64,000 bases of DNA from an uncultured Lachnospiraceae bacterium (lineage in GTDB: Bacteria > Bacillota > Clostridia > Lachnospirales > Lachnospiraceae), in assembly GCA_947177165.1 (NCBI GenBank), contig CAMWTP010000016.1:1-64000 (forward strand). Direction: 5' to 3'. Numbering within the stretch: position 1 is the stretch's first letter; the number at the start of each line of letters is the position of its first letter. The notes below the pieces were generated by a model. It saw only the letters and a list, made by a program, of their open reading frames with translations. It searched no databases and was not told where the DNA came from. The position numbers and the translations under genes are program-made. This document shows, in pieces, positions 1 to 9,347 of this stretch.

Positions 1-55
1 GCCCGCTAAGAAAATCTAAAGCTTCACACCGAAGAACGCAGGGGCAGCGTTCTTC
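1..55 (+). repeat. Composite hairpin repeat, copy 1 (left part outside window)
   Basis: Positions 1-30 are the right arm of a long hairpin (GCCCGCTAAGAAAATCT, then AAAG, then CTTCACACC). Positions 31-55 are a second hairpin, GAAGAACGC / GCGTTCTTC with a 7-nt loop. The same two-part layout recurs at 12803-12890 and 35962-36051. The left arm of the first hairpin must lie just upstream of the window. Confidence 0.75.
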
Positions 56-123
56 GCGGATTGTTTTGTCGGCTGTGCCGACATGACGGCTGTGCCAATA
101 TGACGGGAAATGTGAGGACATGA

Positions 124-480
124 ATGAATACCAGAAAAAAGGGTGCTGTGTATGAGCAGGCTGCCATAGAATATCTGCAGAGGCAGGGCGTGGCGATACT
201 CGAGCACAATTACAGAAACCGCAGGGGTGAGATTGACATTATTGGAAGAGATGGTGAGTATACCGTGTTTTTCGAGGTGAAATACCGCAAAGACAATGCC
301 AGGGGGTATCCCGGGGAGGCAGTGAACTACGGCAAGCAGCGGACGATCTGCAGGGTGGCGGACTATTACCGGATGATGCACCACATGGGAGATTTTGTAC
401 CTGTGCGGTATGATGTGGTTGCAATCTGCGGAGAGGAGATCACATGGTATCAAAATGCGTTTGAACATGTTTATCAATGA
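124..480 (+). CDS. yraN: YraN family (UPF0102) endonuclease-like protein
   Basis: This 118-residue protein has the full length and motif order of the YraN/UPF0102 family, a small restriction-endonuclease-like fold related to Holliday-junction resolvases. Visible motifs are an N-terminal G-x-x-x-E-x-x-A-x-x-x-L helix, RNRRGEIDII with the acidic residue of the nuclease core, and VFFEVKYRK, the E-x-K pair. No precise cellular role is established for the family; it often sits beside rnhB. The start at 124 follows GAGGA at 114-118. A nearer ATG at 120 is in another frame. A composite hairpin repeat and a small TGTCGGC/GCCGACA stem lie just upstream. Confidence 0.9.
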   Translation: MNTRKKGAVYEQAAIEYLQRQGVAILEHNYRNRRGEIDIIGRDGEYTVFFEVKYRKDNARGYPGEAVNYGKQRTICRVADYYRMMHHMGDFVPVRYDVVAICGEEITWYQNAFEHVYQ

Positions 481-594
481 ACAAATGCGTTTGATCCAGT
501 TATTCCTTCATAATTCTTTATATATGACAGGAAAGAACGGTTCATTTCAAACTATTGATCAGTATGCGTGCCGGAGCACGCAAGGAGTATAGGT

Positions 595-1518
595 ATGAAT
601 ATGACAGAACAAATTATCAGATATGGCAGAAGAGGAACCTGCAGGCTTGGCTTTGACAAGGACAATCGGGAGATGGCCCTGTTCACGTTTGCAGGTCTGG
701 AGCAGACGGGGATTGTAGAGCATTTTTTTTCGACCAGACATGGCGGTGTGAGCAGTGATTATCTGTATTCTCTCAATTTCAGTTACGCACAGGGTGATAG
801 CAGGGAAAATGTGGACGAAAATTACAGAAGGGCCGCGGCGCATCTGGGGATGAGCAGCAGCGATATCGTCTGCTCGCAGCAGACACACACCATAAACGTG
901 CGCAGGGTGACTGCCGCCGACAAGGGAAAGGGAGTAGTCCGCGAGCGGGATTATGCGGATGTAGACGGTCTGGTCACAAATGAAAAGGGGATTGTTTTAG
1001 CAACTTTTTATGCGGACTGCGTACCGCTTTTTATAGTGGACCCTGTGAAGAGAGCGATCGGGTTGTCACACTCTGGATGGCGCGGAACTGTCGGGAAAAT
1101 GGGAAGAGTGACTTTGGATAAAATGAGGGCGGAGTACGGTACTAAACCGGAGGATGTGAGAGTTGCAATCGCGCCTTCTATCTGTCAGAGCTGCTATGAG
1201 GTGAGCGAAGATGTTGCACTTGCCTTTGGGGAAAACTTTGAGCGGGATGACACAAAAGCTGTGGAATATCTTATGCGATATCAGCAGGATTACACGCAAA
1301 AGGACATCGATGCGTGTCTGATGTATGAGAAGGGAGACGGCAAGTACCAACTGAATCTGTGGTATGCCAATTTCAGGGTGTTCCGCGATGCAGGAGTACC
1401 TGATGAGAATATAGAAGTGACAGATGTATGTACCTGCTGCAATCCGGAACTTTTGTTCAGCCATAGGGCCAGCAAAGGCAGGCGCGGAAATCTTGGCGCT
1501 TTTATGATGTTGAAATAA
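595..1518 (+). CDS. pgeF: Peptidoglycan editing factor / YfiH-type multicopper purine nucleoside phosphorylase-like protein
   Basis: The 307-residue product matches the YfiH/LACC1 (DUF152) family. Members act on purine nucleosides, and some are linked to removal of wrong amino acids from peptidoglycan precursors. Family motifs are present in order: SLNFSYAQGD near residue 57, QQTH near 95, an ADGLVTN-like stretch, FYADCVPLF, HSGWRGT, and the metal-binding CTCCNPELLFSHR near the C-terminus. The chosen ATG at 595 follows AAGGAGTATAGG; an upstream in-frame start at 568 has no ribosome site. The last codons (ATGTTGAAATAA) are repeated 64 bp downstream. Confidence 0.88.
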   Translation: MNMTEQIIRYGRRGTCRLGFDKDNREMALFTFAGLEQTGIVEHFFSTRHGGVSSDYLYSLNFSYAQGDSRENVDENYRRAAAHLGMSSSDIVCSQQTHTINVRRVTAADKGKGVVRERDYADVDGLVTNEKGIVLATFYADCVPLFIVDPVKRAIGLSHSGWRGTVGKMGRVTLDKMRAEYGTKPEDVRVAIAPSICQSCYEVSEDVALAFGENFERDDTKAVEYLMRYQQDYTQKDIDACLMYEKGDGKYQLNLWYANFRVFRDAGVPDENIEVTDVCTCCNPELLFSHRASKGRRGNLGAFMMLK

Positions 1519-1587
1519 ATATTGTATTTGAATGGAATTTAAAACATGCACATGGAGACGGCTTCTTCGTATGTTGAAATAAATATT
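1507..1587. repeat. 17-bp direct repeat over the pgeF stop codon, in a 314-bp gene-free stretch
   Basis: ATGTTGAAATAAATATT occurs at 1507-1523, covering the end of pgeF, and again at 1571-1587. The rest of the space up to 1832 holds a GGGCATC / GGTGCCC hairpin near 1599-1625 and AT-rich sequence that probably carries the promoter of the thioesterase gene. I see no gene in it. Confidence 0.7.
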
Positions 1588-1832
1588 TTGCGCAAACGGG
1601 CATCTGCATGAATGTGGGTGCCCATTTGTGTACAAAGAAAATGTGTAAATCATTATTAGTCTTTTTAGATAAAAAACGAGAGTGAATTCCTATATGTTAT
1701 ATATTTTTATCTGTTTTTGTGATATGATATTTATTAGTTTTGATAAACAAATCTTTAGAAAAATGTGTAAAGTGAAATGCAGCACAATTTTGCCATATGT
1801 GCCCGTTCACAGGAAAGGGGAATATTAAAAAA

Positions 1833-2264
1833 ATGAGTGAAGAAAATCCAATAAAACCGTACGTGCATCATGCGAAATATTACGAGACAGATCAGATGGG
1901 CATTGTCCACCACTCCAATTATATCTGCTGGATGGAGGAGGCGAGGATGGACGCCATGAGCCAGTTTGGGATCTCTTACCGGAGTATGGAGGAGAGCGGG
2001 ATCATCAGTCCGGTTGTCTCTGTATCCTGCCAATACAAGGGCATGGTGCATTTTGATGATGCGGTGCAGATTCAGGTAAAAGTTGTAAAGTACAACGGTG
2101 TACGGCTTGATCTGGAATACGAAATGACGGACAGCATCACTGGGGAGCTGCGTACCACCGGGGCAAGCACGCACTGTTTCTTGGGTGATGATGGTCACGT
2201 CATTTCATTGAAACGCGACTGCCCTGAGGTCCATGAGCGATTCCGGCTGATGTTAGGAAAGTAA
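1833..2264 (+). CDS. Acyl-CoA thioesterase, YbgC/FadM type (hotdog fold)
   Basis: This 143-residue protein is a single hotdog domain. The N-terminal stretch YYETDQMGIVHHSNYICWMEEAR is diagnostic of the YbgC/4-hydroxybenzoyl-CoA thioesterase group; the D in ETDQMG is the catalytic aspartate. The family hydrolyses short or medium acyl-CoA thioesters, and the real substrate cannot be told from sequence. The start at 1833 (MSEENP) follows GGAAAGGGGAATAT; the frame is open further upstream but without a ribosome site there. It ends just before the SWIM gene and may be co-transcribed with it. Confidence 0.88.
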   Translation: MSEENPIKPYVHHAKYYETDQMGIVHHSNYICWMEEARMDAMSQFGISYRSMEESGIISPVVSVSCQYKGMVHFDDAVQIQVKVVKYNGVRLDLEYEMTDSITGELRTTGASTHCFLGDDGHVISLKRDCPEVHERFRLMLGK

Positions 2265-2314
2265 AAGTGATGTATTTAGATATGATATATTTTTTAGAAA
2301 GGAATGAAAATCAT

Positions 2315-3793
2315 ATGAGAGAAATAACAGAACAGCAGATTTTGGCACTGGCACCGAATGCGGCAGCTGCCTCAAACGGCAGGAAAATATCCCAGAAGGG
2401 CGGATTTGTCAAGCTCGAGCGGACACAGGACGACACGCTCTACATGGGAGAGTGCACAGGAAGCGGCAAGAGCAATTATATTACTTCGGCAGATTGCATA
2501 GACGAAAATAATCCGGTATTTCGCTGCACCTGTCCCAGCAGGCAGTTTCCGTGCAAGCATAGCCTGGCACTCATGTATGAAATACTTGCAAAAAAAGAAT
2601 TCGGCATCTGTGAAGTCCCAGAGGACATTCAGAAGAAGCGCGAGAAGAAGCAGGCAAAGGAAAACAAGGCAAATGAGGCTGCAAAGCCGGAGAGCGAGAT
2701 GACCGAGGAGGAAAAGAAACAGGCGGAGAAGAAAAAGGCATCCGCCGCAAGGACTGCCAAAAATGCAAGGGTGAAAAAATTAAAATCTCAGCTCGAGGGA
2801 CTTGACCTGGTAGAAAAGGTAGTCAATGACCTGATGTCCGCAGGTCTTGGCACAATCGGGGGCGCTTCGCTCAAGACCTATCAGCAGCTTGCAAAGCAGA
2901 TGGGGGACTATTATCTTCCGGGGCCGCAGAGATTGTGTAATCAGCTCTTGATCGAGATCACAGCATTCCAGAAAGATCAGGATGAGTCTCACTATGACGC
3001 GGCAATCAGCGTGCTCGAAAAGCTGTGGACTTTAATCAGGAAATCACGCCAGTACATCAATGAAAAGCTTGAGAATGACGACGTGACACTGGAAGATACG
3101 GTATTGTACGAGGAGCTTGGCGGTATCTGGAAGCTTTCAGAGCTGGAAGAATTGGGAAAGAGCAAGAAGAATGCAAGCCTGATGCAGCTATCCTTCTGGG
3201 TGACTTATGACGAGGCGCGGAAAGAGTACATTGACACAGGCTGCTGGGCGGACTTGGACAGCGGGGAAATCTTTATGAATTACAATTACCGTCCGCTGAA
3301 ATCCTTAAAATACGTCAGGCAGGAGGACAGCATCTTTGGTGTTGCAAAGGTGCCGAGTGCGGTATTCTATCCGGGCGACGGAAATGTCAGAGTCAGATGG
3401 GACGGTGCCCAGATTCGCGCGTATGAACAGGCGGATTACGAGGCAATTTTCCAGCACGCGGTCACTTCTGTCAGACAGGAGGCAAAGGCAGTCAAAAATT
3501 TCCTCAAAAACGCGATGACACAGCCCATGATGCTCAGGCTGCTTGCATTTAACCGAATCGGAAAAACAGGCGAAGACTTTGTGCTGGCCGACAAGAATGA
3601 CGACACAATCCTTCTGGGAAATATGCCGGATATGGAGGAGACGACGCTGCGTCTTTCCATGCTTCCAAACGGCGCGCTGCTTGAGAATCAGGTGCTGCTT
3701 GGCGCATTTTATTACAATAAGGAGAACCGGAGACTTATGGTGCAGCCGCTCAGCATTATCACACATGATGCGGTGGTGCGTTTGCTGTATTAG
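2315..3793 (+). CDS. SWIM zinc-finger protein of a MoxR-VWA cluster
   Basis: The 492-residue product carries a SWIM zinc finger near residues 65-85, seen as FRCTCPSRQFPCKHSLAL (C-x-C-x6-C-x-H). A highly charged Lys/Glu/Ala-rich linker follows at about 105-165, then a long C-terminal region with no motif I recognise. SWIM domains bind nucleic acid or protein. It is the first gene of a five-gene cluster (SWIM, solenoid, MoxR ATPase, DUF5682-like, VWA) and resembles E. coli YehQ in this setting. The ATG at 2315 is favoured because AGAAAGGA precedes it; an ATG at 2267 lies 2 nt after the thioesterase stop and lacks a good site. What the cluster acts on is unknown. Confidence 0.8.
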   Translation: MREITEQQILALAPNAAAASNGRKISQKGGFVKLERTQDDTLYMGECTGSGKSNYITSADCIDENNPVFRCTCPSRQFPCKHSLALMYEILAKKEFGICEVPEDIQKKREKKQAKENKANEAAKPESEMTEEEKKQAEKKKASAARTAKNARVKKLKSQLEGLDLVEKVVNDLMSAGLGTIGGASLKTYQQLAKQMGDYYLPGPQRLCNQLLIEITAFQKDQDESHYDAAISVLEKLWTLIRKSRQYINEKLENDDVTLEDTVLYEELGGIWKLSELEELGKSKKNASLMQLSFWVTYDEARKEYIDTGCWADLDSGEIFMNYNYRPLKSLKYVRQEDSIFGVAKVPSAVFYPGDGNVRVRWDGAQIRAYEQADYEAIFQHAVTSVRQEAKAVKNFLKNAMTQPMMLRLLAFNRIGKTGEDFVLADKNDDTILLGNMPDMEETTLRLSMLPNGALLENQVLLGAFYYNKENRRLMVQPLSIITHDAVVRLLY

Positions 3794-3861
3794 AATTCTG
3801 CGGAAAGACTATTATAGAAGCAGTTGTGTAAAACATTTATATGTATTTGGAGGTTTTCGAT

Positions 3862-5835
3862 ATGAACACAGAACCGATTTATGAACTGCGCGAGCGTCTT
3901 CGCGCGGCGGCTATGGCAGGGACAAATTTGCTGTCCGAGGATTTTCGGCTGAAACGTGCGCTGGAGGCATTCAAGCCGATGGAGGCGGCTTCGCCGGTCT
4001 TTGCAAAAGTGGGACAGCTGACAGAAAAGCTGACAGCGCCGGATTGCCCGAATCCGCAGGGCGCGCTGCTTGATGCAATCACGCTGGCTGATGCTGTCAT
4101 ATGCACACTTGGGACAGTGGATGTGGCGGGAGAAGTCGATTTTAATGAAGCGATCGATACAGAGGTGAATGCCGGCAGCCTGATCGTCAATGCACCGTAC
4201 TCTGCATTGAAGGAGCTGCTGGAGGCGCTGACGACATCGGGCGGCGGTCATTATGGATTTGTGTGTGAGATGCATGATAACCGTCCTGAGCTTTTCCGGG
4301 ATTACCGCGTAAAACACACATTGGTACAAGCGCTGGGTGCCTCTTATTCCGAGCTTGCAGACAAAGTGGAACAGTGGCTGATCGATGATGATGATAAGAC
4401 AGTTTTGCCAGCGCTGTACAGGGATTTTGATCCGAAGGGCAAGAAAGAGATGGTGCGCCGCGTTAGGGTGATTAGTGCACTTGCGGGTGCTGAGGCAAAT
4501 GACTTTTATGTCAGGATGCTTGGGGAGGCGCAGAAGGACGTGCGCACGGAGCTGATCGATGCGCTTCGCCATGAGCCGCGCAATCTTTCGCTGCTATTTG
4601 ATCTGTCAAAGACAGAAAAAGGGAAGAACAAGGACAAAGTATTTGAACTGCTCGCAGAGATGCAGGGGGAGGAGGTCAATGACTTTTTTGAGGAGCTGGC
4701 AAAGAAAAAGCCGGATACGGCTTTAAAATATTTAAAAAATTCTACGACAGAATGGTCCGCGGAGCTGGTGGCAGATATTTGCAATAAAATGCTTGAGAAA
4801 CTGGACACAGCGGAGGGTGCCTCGGAAAAAGAAAAACAGGAGCTCTCAGACAGACTGCGGGATGTTGTGCGGGCAATTTTCGGAAAAGGGGGAACACAGA
4901 TCTGTGCGTGTTACAGAAAACTGCTGGCACAGAAGGATAAGATTAATGCTCTGCTCAAAGAAACCTGGCAAAAACCCAAAGGTACATATGAACGCGACAC
5001 ATTACAGTATGGCGTGTTGACGCCCTGCCAGTACTGGTATGAAACGGATGCGTTGGACATTGAGACGGCATTGGGAAAGATCCTGCATCATTCCCTGATT
5101 GTCAATCCAGATTCGGATTTGCAGGCGCTTATCCTGGAATTGTATCAGAATGGAGATTCGAAAACGAATATAAAATTTTTGCCAGCAGCTGCAACTGTGA
5201 AGTTTTTGGAGCCCGGGAATTGTGTGGACTGGTTAAAAGAACAGGTTACGGATAAAGTATTGCTTGTGCGAAAGCTTTCCCAAGAGCGCTTGAAGGCAGT
5301 TGTTGAGGCGGCAAATTATGTGGAGTGGAATGGTAAAAAGAATAGCTATCAATTTTCGGGTGCTTATGTGGATGTTTATTATCCGGATTACAAGAGTGTC
5401 GAGAGAGCAATTGATGTGCCGCACGCAAAGGAGATCATCAGCTGGCTTCGGGAATACAGTACAATGTGGAATGCAGATAAGATACGGGCGCAGTGGGTGC
5501 CGTTGAATGATGCGGTAATGTGCAGGGAAATGGGAGAGTATTTTTATCAAAGATCGCTGGCTTCTCCGAATAGCAGTGATTATGAATATATGAAGAAATT
5601 CGGATGGACAAAATGTCAGGGGTTGGGAATCAGTGTTGTGAGAAACAATTCCACCATTCCGACCTGGTCTTTGTACAGCTGGCTGACTGCGATGCCTGGC
5701 GATAAGGATGCAGTCATGGAGGAAATGCGGACGGTCTGCCGTATGATAAAAAGCGGAGAATTGAAGGCCAAGAATTTAGATATTATTAATTTGGAAATTC
5801 TGGAAAGAAATATGGATAAATGGTATAAAGCTTAA
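3862..5835 (+). CDS. HEAT-like alpha-solenoid protein of the MoxR-VWA cluster (DUF5691-like position)
   Basis: A 657-residue soluble, strongly helical protein without signal peptide or membrane segment. The middle (about 150-330) has repeated helical pairs of HEAT/ARM character, for example a segment around LIDALRHEPRNLSLLFDL. The position between a SWIM gene and a MoxR ATPase gene matches the DUF5691-type gene of similar actinobacterial clusters; this assignment rests on gene order more than on motifs. It could be a scaffold or adaptor for the ATPase. The start at 3862 follows TTGGAGG with 8-nt spacing. The longer frame from 3841 places that ribosome site inside the gene. Confidence 0.7.
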   Translation: MNTEPIYELRERLRAAAMAGTNLLSEDFRLKRALEAFKPMEAASPVFAKVGQLTEKLTAPDCPNPQGALLDAITLADAVICTLGTVDVAGEVDFNEAIDTEVNAGSLIVNAPYSALKELLEALTTSGGGHYGFVCEMHDNRPELFRDYRVKHTLVQALGASYSELADKVEQWLIDDDDKTVLPALYRDFDPKGKKEMVRRVRVISALAGAEANDFYVRMLGEAQKDVRTELIDALRHEPRNLSLLFDLSKTEKGKNKDKVFELLAEMQGEEVNDFFEELAKKKPDTALKYLKNSTTEWSAELVADICNKMLEKLDTAEGASEKEKQELSDRLRDVVRAIFGKGGTQICACYRKLLAQKDKINALLKETWQKPKGTYERDTLQYGVLTPCQYWYETDALDIETALGKILHHSLIVNPDSDLQALILELYQNGDSKTNIKFLPAAATVKFLEPGNCVDWLKEQVTDKVLLVRKLSQERLKAVVEAANYVEWNGKKNSYQFSGAYVDVYYPDYKSVERAIDVPHAKEIISWLREYSTMWNADKIRAQWVPLNDAVMCREMGEYFYQRSLASPNSSDYEYMKKFGWTKCQGLGISVVRNNSTIPTWSLYSWLTAMPGDKDAVMEEMRTVCRMIKSGELKAKNLDIINLEILERNMDKWYKA

Positions 5836-5839
5836 GATG

Positions 5840-5916
5840 CTTAGAAACTGTTAAGGATTAACTTTGCAGATGCAGACAAGTCAGATGTAAAGATTAATTC
5901 TTTAATAGTTCCTTAG
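5840..5916. repeat. Intergenic palindrome, AGTTCCTAAG family, copy A
   Basis: An imperfect hairpin begins 4 nt after the upstream stop codon. The left arm at 5841-5865 (TTAGAAACTGTTAAGGATTA...) pairs with the right arm at 5889-5916 (...TTTAATAGTTCCTTAG). It ends 19 nt before the MoxR start. Similar ends are seen at 18488-18653, 33825-33872 and 35239-35298. Confidence 0.65.
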
Positions 5917-5934
5917 TACAGGATGGAGGGAAAC

Positions 5935-7017
5935 ATGAGCGAAGAATTATTGAGACTGCCAGCAGAGCAGTTATTTCAGAAGGAAATTGATGCATTGATT
6001 GCGGCGGAGAAGAATCCGGTTCCGACAGGGTGGAGAATGTCGCCGCAGTCTGTAAAGACGTATATCTGCGGCGGAAAGGTTGGAAAGACCGAGATCACGC
6101 CAAAGTACATAGGCCATGAGCGCCTTGTGGAGATCGCGATATCAACACTGGTGACGGACAGGGCGCTGCTGCTGATCGGGGAGCCGGGAACAGCGAAAAG
6201 CTGGCTTTCTGAGCATCTGACAGCCGCCATCAACGGCGATTCCACTAAGGTGATACAGGGCACGGCAGGAACAACGGAAGAGCAGATTAAGTATTCGTGG
6301 AACTACGCGATGCTGATTGCGCAGGGACCATCACACGAGGCGATGCTCAAAAGCCCGGTTTTCAACGCGATGGAGACGGGGACGATCGCGCGCGTTGAGG
6401 AGATTTCGCGCTGTGCATCGGAGGTTCAGGACGCGCTGATTTCCATTTTGTCAGAGAAGAGAATCTCTGTCCCTGAGCTCTCTGTGGAAGTGGCTGCGAA
6501 GAAGGGCTTTTCGGTCATTGCGACGGCAAACACGAGAGACAAGGGCGTCAATGAGATGTCTGCGGCATTAAAGCGCCGTTTTAATATCGTCGTGCTTCCG
6601 GCGCCGGCGAATCTGGATTCCGAGATGGAGATTGTGAGAACCCGGGTGACACAGCTGTCAGAAAATCTCGGCCTGAACGCAAAGCAGCCAGCAGATGAGG
6701 TGATCGAGAAAGTGTGCACAATCTTTCGCGAGCTTCGCTGCGGTGAGACGCTGGACCGCGCACAGAAGGTGAAGGGGACATCGGGTGTTCTCTCCACTGC
6801 GGAGGCGATATCGCTCCTGTGCAACAGTATGGCGCTGGCGGGGAGCTTTGGAAACGGCACCATCACCAATGAGGACCTGGCTGCAGCCCTGCAGGGAGCT
6901 GTCATCAAGGACGAGGACAAGGATCAGGTGGCCTGGAAAGAATACCTTGAAAATGTCATGAAAAAGCGCGGCTCCGGGTGGCTTGGACTGTACAGGGCGT
7001 GTAAGGAGTTAGTATGA
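5935..7017 (+). CDS. MoxR-family AAA+ ATPase (YehL-like)
   Basis: A 360-residue AAA+ ATPase. Walker A is GEPGTAKSW near residue 79. The Walker B-like segment is ARVEEISRC near 148, where the usual DE is EE, and sensor 1 is IATANTRDKG. MoxR ATPases act as chaperone-like machines, usually with a VWA-domain partner encoded nearby that delivers the client. Here the partner is the VWA gene at 9348-10526. The start at 5935 follows GGAGGG; the in-frame ATG at 5923 would cover this site. The stop overlaps the start of the next gene (ATGA), which suggests translational coupling. Neighbours and the AAA core point to the YehL-type subgroup. Confidence 0.85.
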   Translation: MSEELLRLPAEQLFQKEIDALIAAEKNPVPTGWRMSPQSVKTYICGGKVGKTEITPKYIGHERLVEIAISTLVTDRALLLIGEPGTAKSWLSEHLTAAINGDSTKVIQGTAGTTEEQIKYSWNYAMLIAQGPSHEAMLKSPVFNAMETGTIARVEEISRCASEVQDALISILSEKRISVPELSVEVAAKKGFSVIATANTRDKGVNEMSAALKRRFNIVVLPAPANLDSEMEIVRTRVTQLSENLGLNAKQPADEVIEKVCTIFRELRCGETLDRAQKVKGTSGVLSTAEAISLLCNSMALAGSFGNGTITNEDLAAALQGAVIKDEDKDQVAWKEYLENVMKKRGSGWLGLYRACKELV

Positions 7018-9302
7018 AAAATAATCCAAATTTTTTCGGAATACGGCACTTATCGCCCGCCGGAGCATATTACCTGAGGGGGTTTTTGGATGAGAAGAAG
7101 CCAAAGCTTGTGCTGGTGGAGGGACCAAGCGATTTTGAGGATATGCTCTCCGATATGGTGCGGAAGGAGACAAAGCCGCCGATTGCAGTGCTCGCCTACA
7201 CGAAAGAGGCGCCTGTGAGGACAATACTGTATCCCTTTGCGGAGTACTCACCGGAGTACCAGGCGATACAGTGGTGTCACAAACATCATGTGGAATGCCG
7301 CTTTATGGATTTACCTTCGGAGACTTTTCTGGCGCTGCCGGAATGCGGCGTACAGGAGACGGAGGGGGAAGAGGCAAGAATCAATTCTGGAATCAGTGTC
7401 TATGAGCAGCTTGACCAGAAGAGCGGCGAGGATGGACATGAAACCTTTTGGGAGCGCGTCATGGAGCAGGCTGGCAGCATGGAAGCCTATCATTTGGGTG
7501 CAAATAGTTTTGGAGCCAATATCAGAAGTCTCACGGAAGGAAAAGAGAAAGACTGGGCGGAGACGGCGCTGCGCGAGGCTTATATGCGCCAGCAGATTCG
7601 GAAAGCAGTGGACGCTGGTATTGAGCCGGAAGATATTGTTGTGGTAACGGGTTCCTATCATGTGGAAGGCTTAAAGAACTGGCAGGAGTCCGATGAAGAC
7701 TTGTCCGAGATGCCAAAGGCACTACCAAAGGTACTACCAAGGGTAGGGGCAAATCATACCTTAATGCCTTATTCCTATTATCGTCTTTCTACGAGGGCAG
7801 GGTACGGTGCTGGTAACAAGGCGCCTGCTTACTATGCACTTTTGTGGGAGGGGTTGAATAAGGGTGAGCCGATGTACGCTGTTTACAGTTATCTGATACG
7901 GCTTGCCAAATATCAGCGCGAGAAAGGGAATCCGGTCTCTTCCGCGTCTGTGATTGAGGCGGTGAGGCTGGCGATGTCTTTAGCACAGCTTCGGGGCGGA
8001 ACGATCGCGTCGCTCCGGGATCTGCGCGATGCCGCACAGACCTGCATTGGCGAGGGAAGCGTGTCAGGCATTATCCTTGCGACGGCAGACACGGAGATTG
8101 GTACGGTGATCGGAGCGCTGCCTGACGGGGTGAGCCGCACCAGTATTCAGGAAGATTTTTACAGACAGTTAAAGAACTTAAAGCTCGAGAAATACCGCGA
8201 TATCACCGCGCAGGATTTGATGCTTGACCTGCGGGAAAACAGGCGCGTCAACTCAGAGAAGTCTGCTTTTATCGATTTGCACCGGTCCTTTTTCCTGCAT
8301 CGGCTGCGCGTGATCAATGTGAGCTTTGCCCAGCAGCAGACAGTCAGCCAGGACAATGCGACATGGTCGGAACACTGGGTAGTGCGCTGGACGCCGGAGG
8401 CGGAGATTGAGCTGGTGGAATCGGCATTAAAAGGCGATACGATCGACGGAGCGGCATCATTTGCCATGAAGGAGCGCGTAGAAAACGCGGCGAAAATGGG
8501 AGACATTGCGCTTGTCATCGAGGATGCCTGCTGCTGCGGTATGGAAAAGGCAGTTGGCTATGCGACTGCGGCCCTGCAGAGAATGGCAGTTGACGCCGCA
8601 TCGGTGGAGGATTTGGCGAAGACAGCGCAGAGACTGTCGGTTGTGGTGCAGTATGGAAATATCCGTCGGATTGATTCCAAACCGCTGGAGCCGATACTGC
8701 AGCAATTGTTTTACAGAGCATGCCTGATACTGGAATCGGCCTGCGTGTGTGACGACGCGGCGAGTCAGACAATTATCACTGCGATGGAGCAGCTGAACAG
8801 CGCGGAACTGGCGCATGATTTTCTTGACAATGCAGAGTGGATTAACGTGCTTAATAATATTTCAGAGCGCGATGACCTGAATACAAAGCTGTCCGGTTTT
8901 GCGGCGGCAATCCTTTTGGAGCGAGGAAGCATGAACACACAGCAGCTTCGGACAGAAGTGTCAAGGCGTTTATCGAAAGGGATTCCCGCGGATTTAGGAG
9001 CAGGCTGGTTTGAGGGGCTCGCCATGAAAAACAGGTATGCGCTCATCGCGAGACTGTCACTCTGGGAAAGCCTGAATGACTATCTCGTCACCCTGGACGA
9101 CGAGGAGTTTAAGCGGGCGCTGGTGTTTCTGCGGCGTGCTTTTGCGGATTTCTCGGCGGTGGAGAAGGACCAGATCGCGGAAAATCTCGGTGAGATTCTG
9201 GGACTGAATGGTCAGGAGGTCAGCGAGGTGGTAAACGCGGTGCTCGACGAGAGTTCCCAGCAGCTGATTGAAGGGTTGGATGATTTTGATTTTGACCTGT
9301 AA
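7014..9302 (+). CDS. DUF5682-like protein of the MoxR-VWA cluster
   Basis: A 762-residue soluble protein that starts inside the MoxR stop codon (4-bp overlap). The N-terminus has GIRHLSPAGAYYLRGFL and LVLVEGPSDFEDML, and residues near 210 read VVVTGSYHVEGL. These three motifs recall the TraB/TIKI/EreA-like superfamily and match what I know of DUF5682 proteins, but the enzyme activity is not established. The C-terminal two thirds is helical. In E. coli the matching position is yehM. It probably works with the ATPase and the VWA protein in one complex; that is inference from the operon. Confidence 0.72.
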   Translation: MKNNPNFFGIRHLSPAGAYYLRGFLDEKKPKLVLVEGPSDFEDMLSDMVRKETKPPIAVLAYTKEAPVRTILYPFAEYSPEYQAIQWCHKHHVECRFMDLPSETFLALPECGVQETEGEEARINSGISVYEQLDQKSGEDGHETFWERVMEQAGSMEAYHLGANSFGANIRSLTEGKEKDWAETALREAYMRQQIRKAVDAGIEPEDIVVVTGSYHVEGLKNWQESDEDLSEMPKALPKVLPRVGANHTLMPYSYYRLSTRAGYGAGNKAPAYYALLWEGLNKGEPMYAVYSYLIRLAKYQREKGNPVSSASVIEAVRLAMSLAQLRGGTIASLRDLRDAAQTCIGEGSVSGIILATADTEIGTVIGALPDGVSRTSIQEDFYRQLKNLKLEKYRDITAQDLMLDLRENRRVNSEKSAFIDLHRSFFLHRLRVINVSFAQQQTVSQDNATWSEHWVVRWTPEAEIELVESALKGDTIDGAASFAMKERVENAAKMGDIALVIEDACCCGMEKAVGYATAALQRMAVDAASVEDLAKTAQRLSVVVQYGNIRRIDSKPLEPILQQLFYRACLILESACVCDDAASQTIITAMEQLNSAELAHDFLDNAEWINVLNNISERDDLNTKLSGFAAAILLERGSMNTQQLRTEVSRRLSKGIPADLGAGWFEGLAMKNRYALIARLSLWESLNDYLVTLDDEEFKRALVFLRRAFADFSAVEKDQIAENLGEILGLNGQEVSEVVNAVLDESSQQLIEGLDDFDFDL

Positions 9303-9347
9303 GCGCAGGTTGCAATGCTGTGAGGTTTAGGAGAGAGGTATGATACT

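Noticed and set aside
3790-4572. 260-codon open frame on the minus strand
   Set aside because: It lies fully antisense to the solenoid gene, is rich in Cys/His/Arg as typical of shadow frames, and has no ribosome site.
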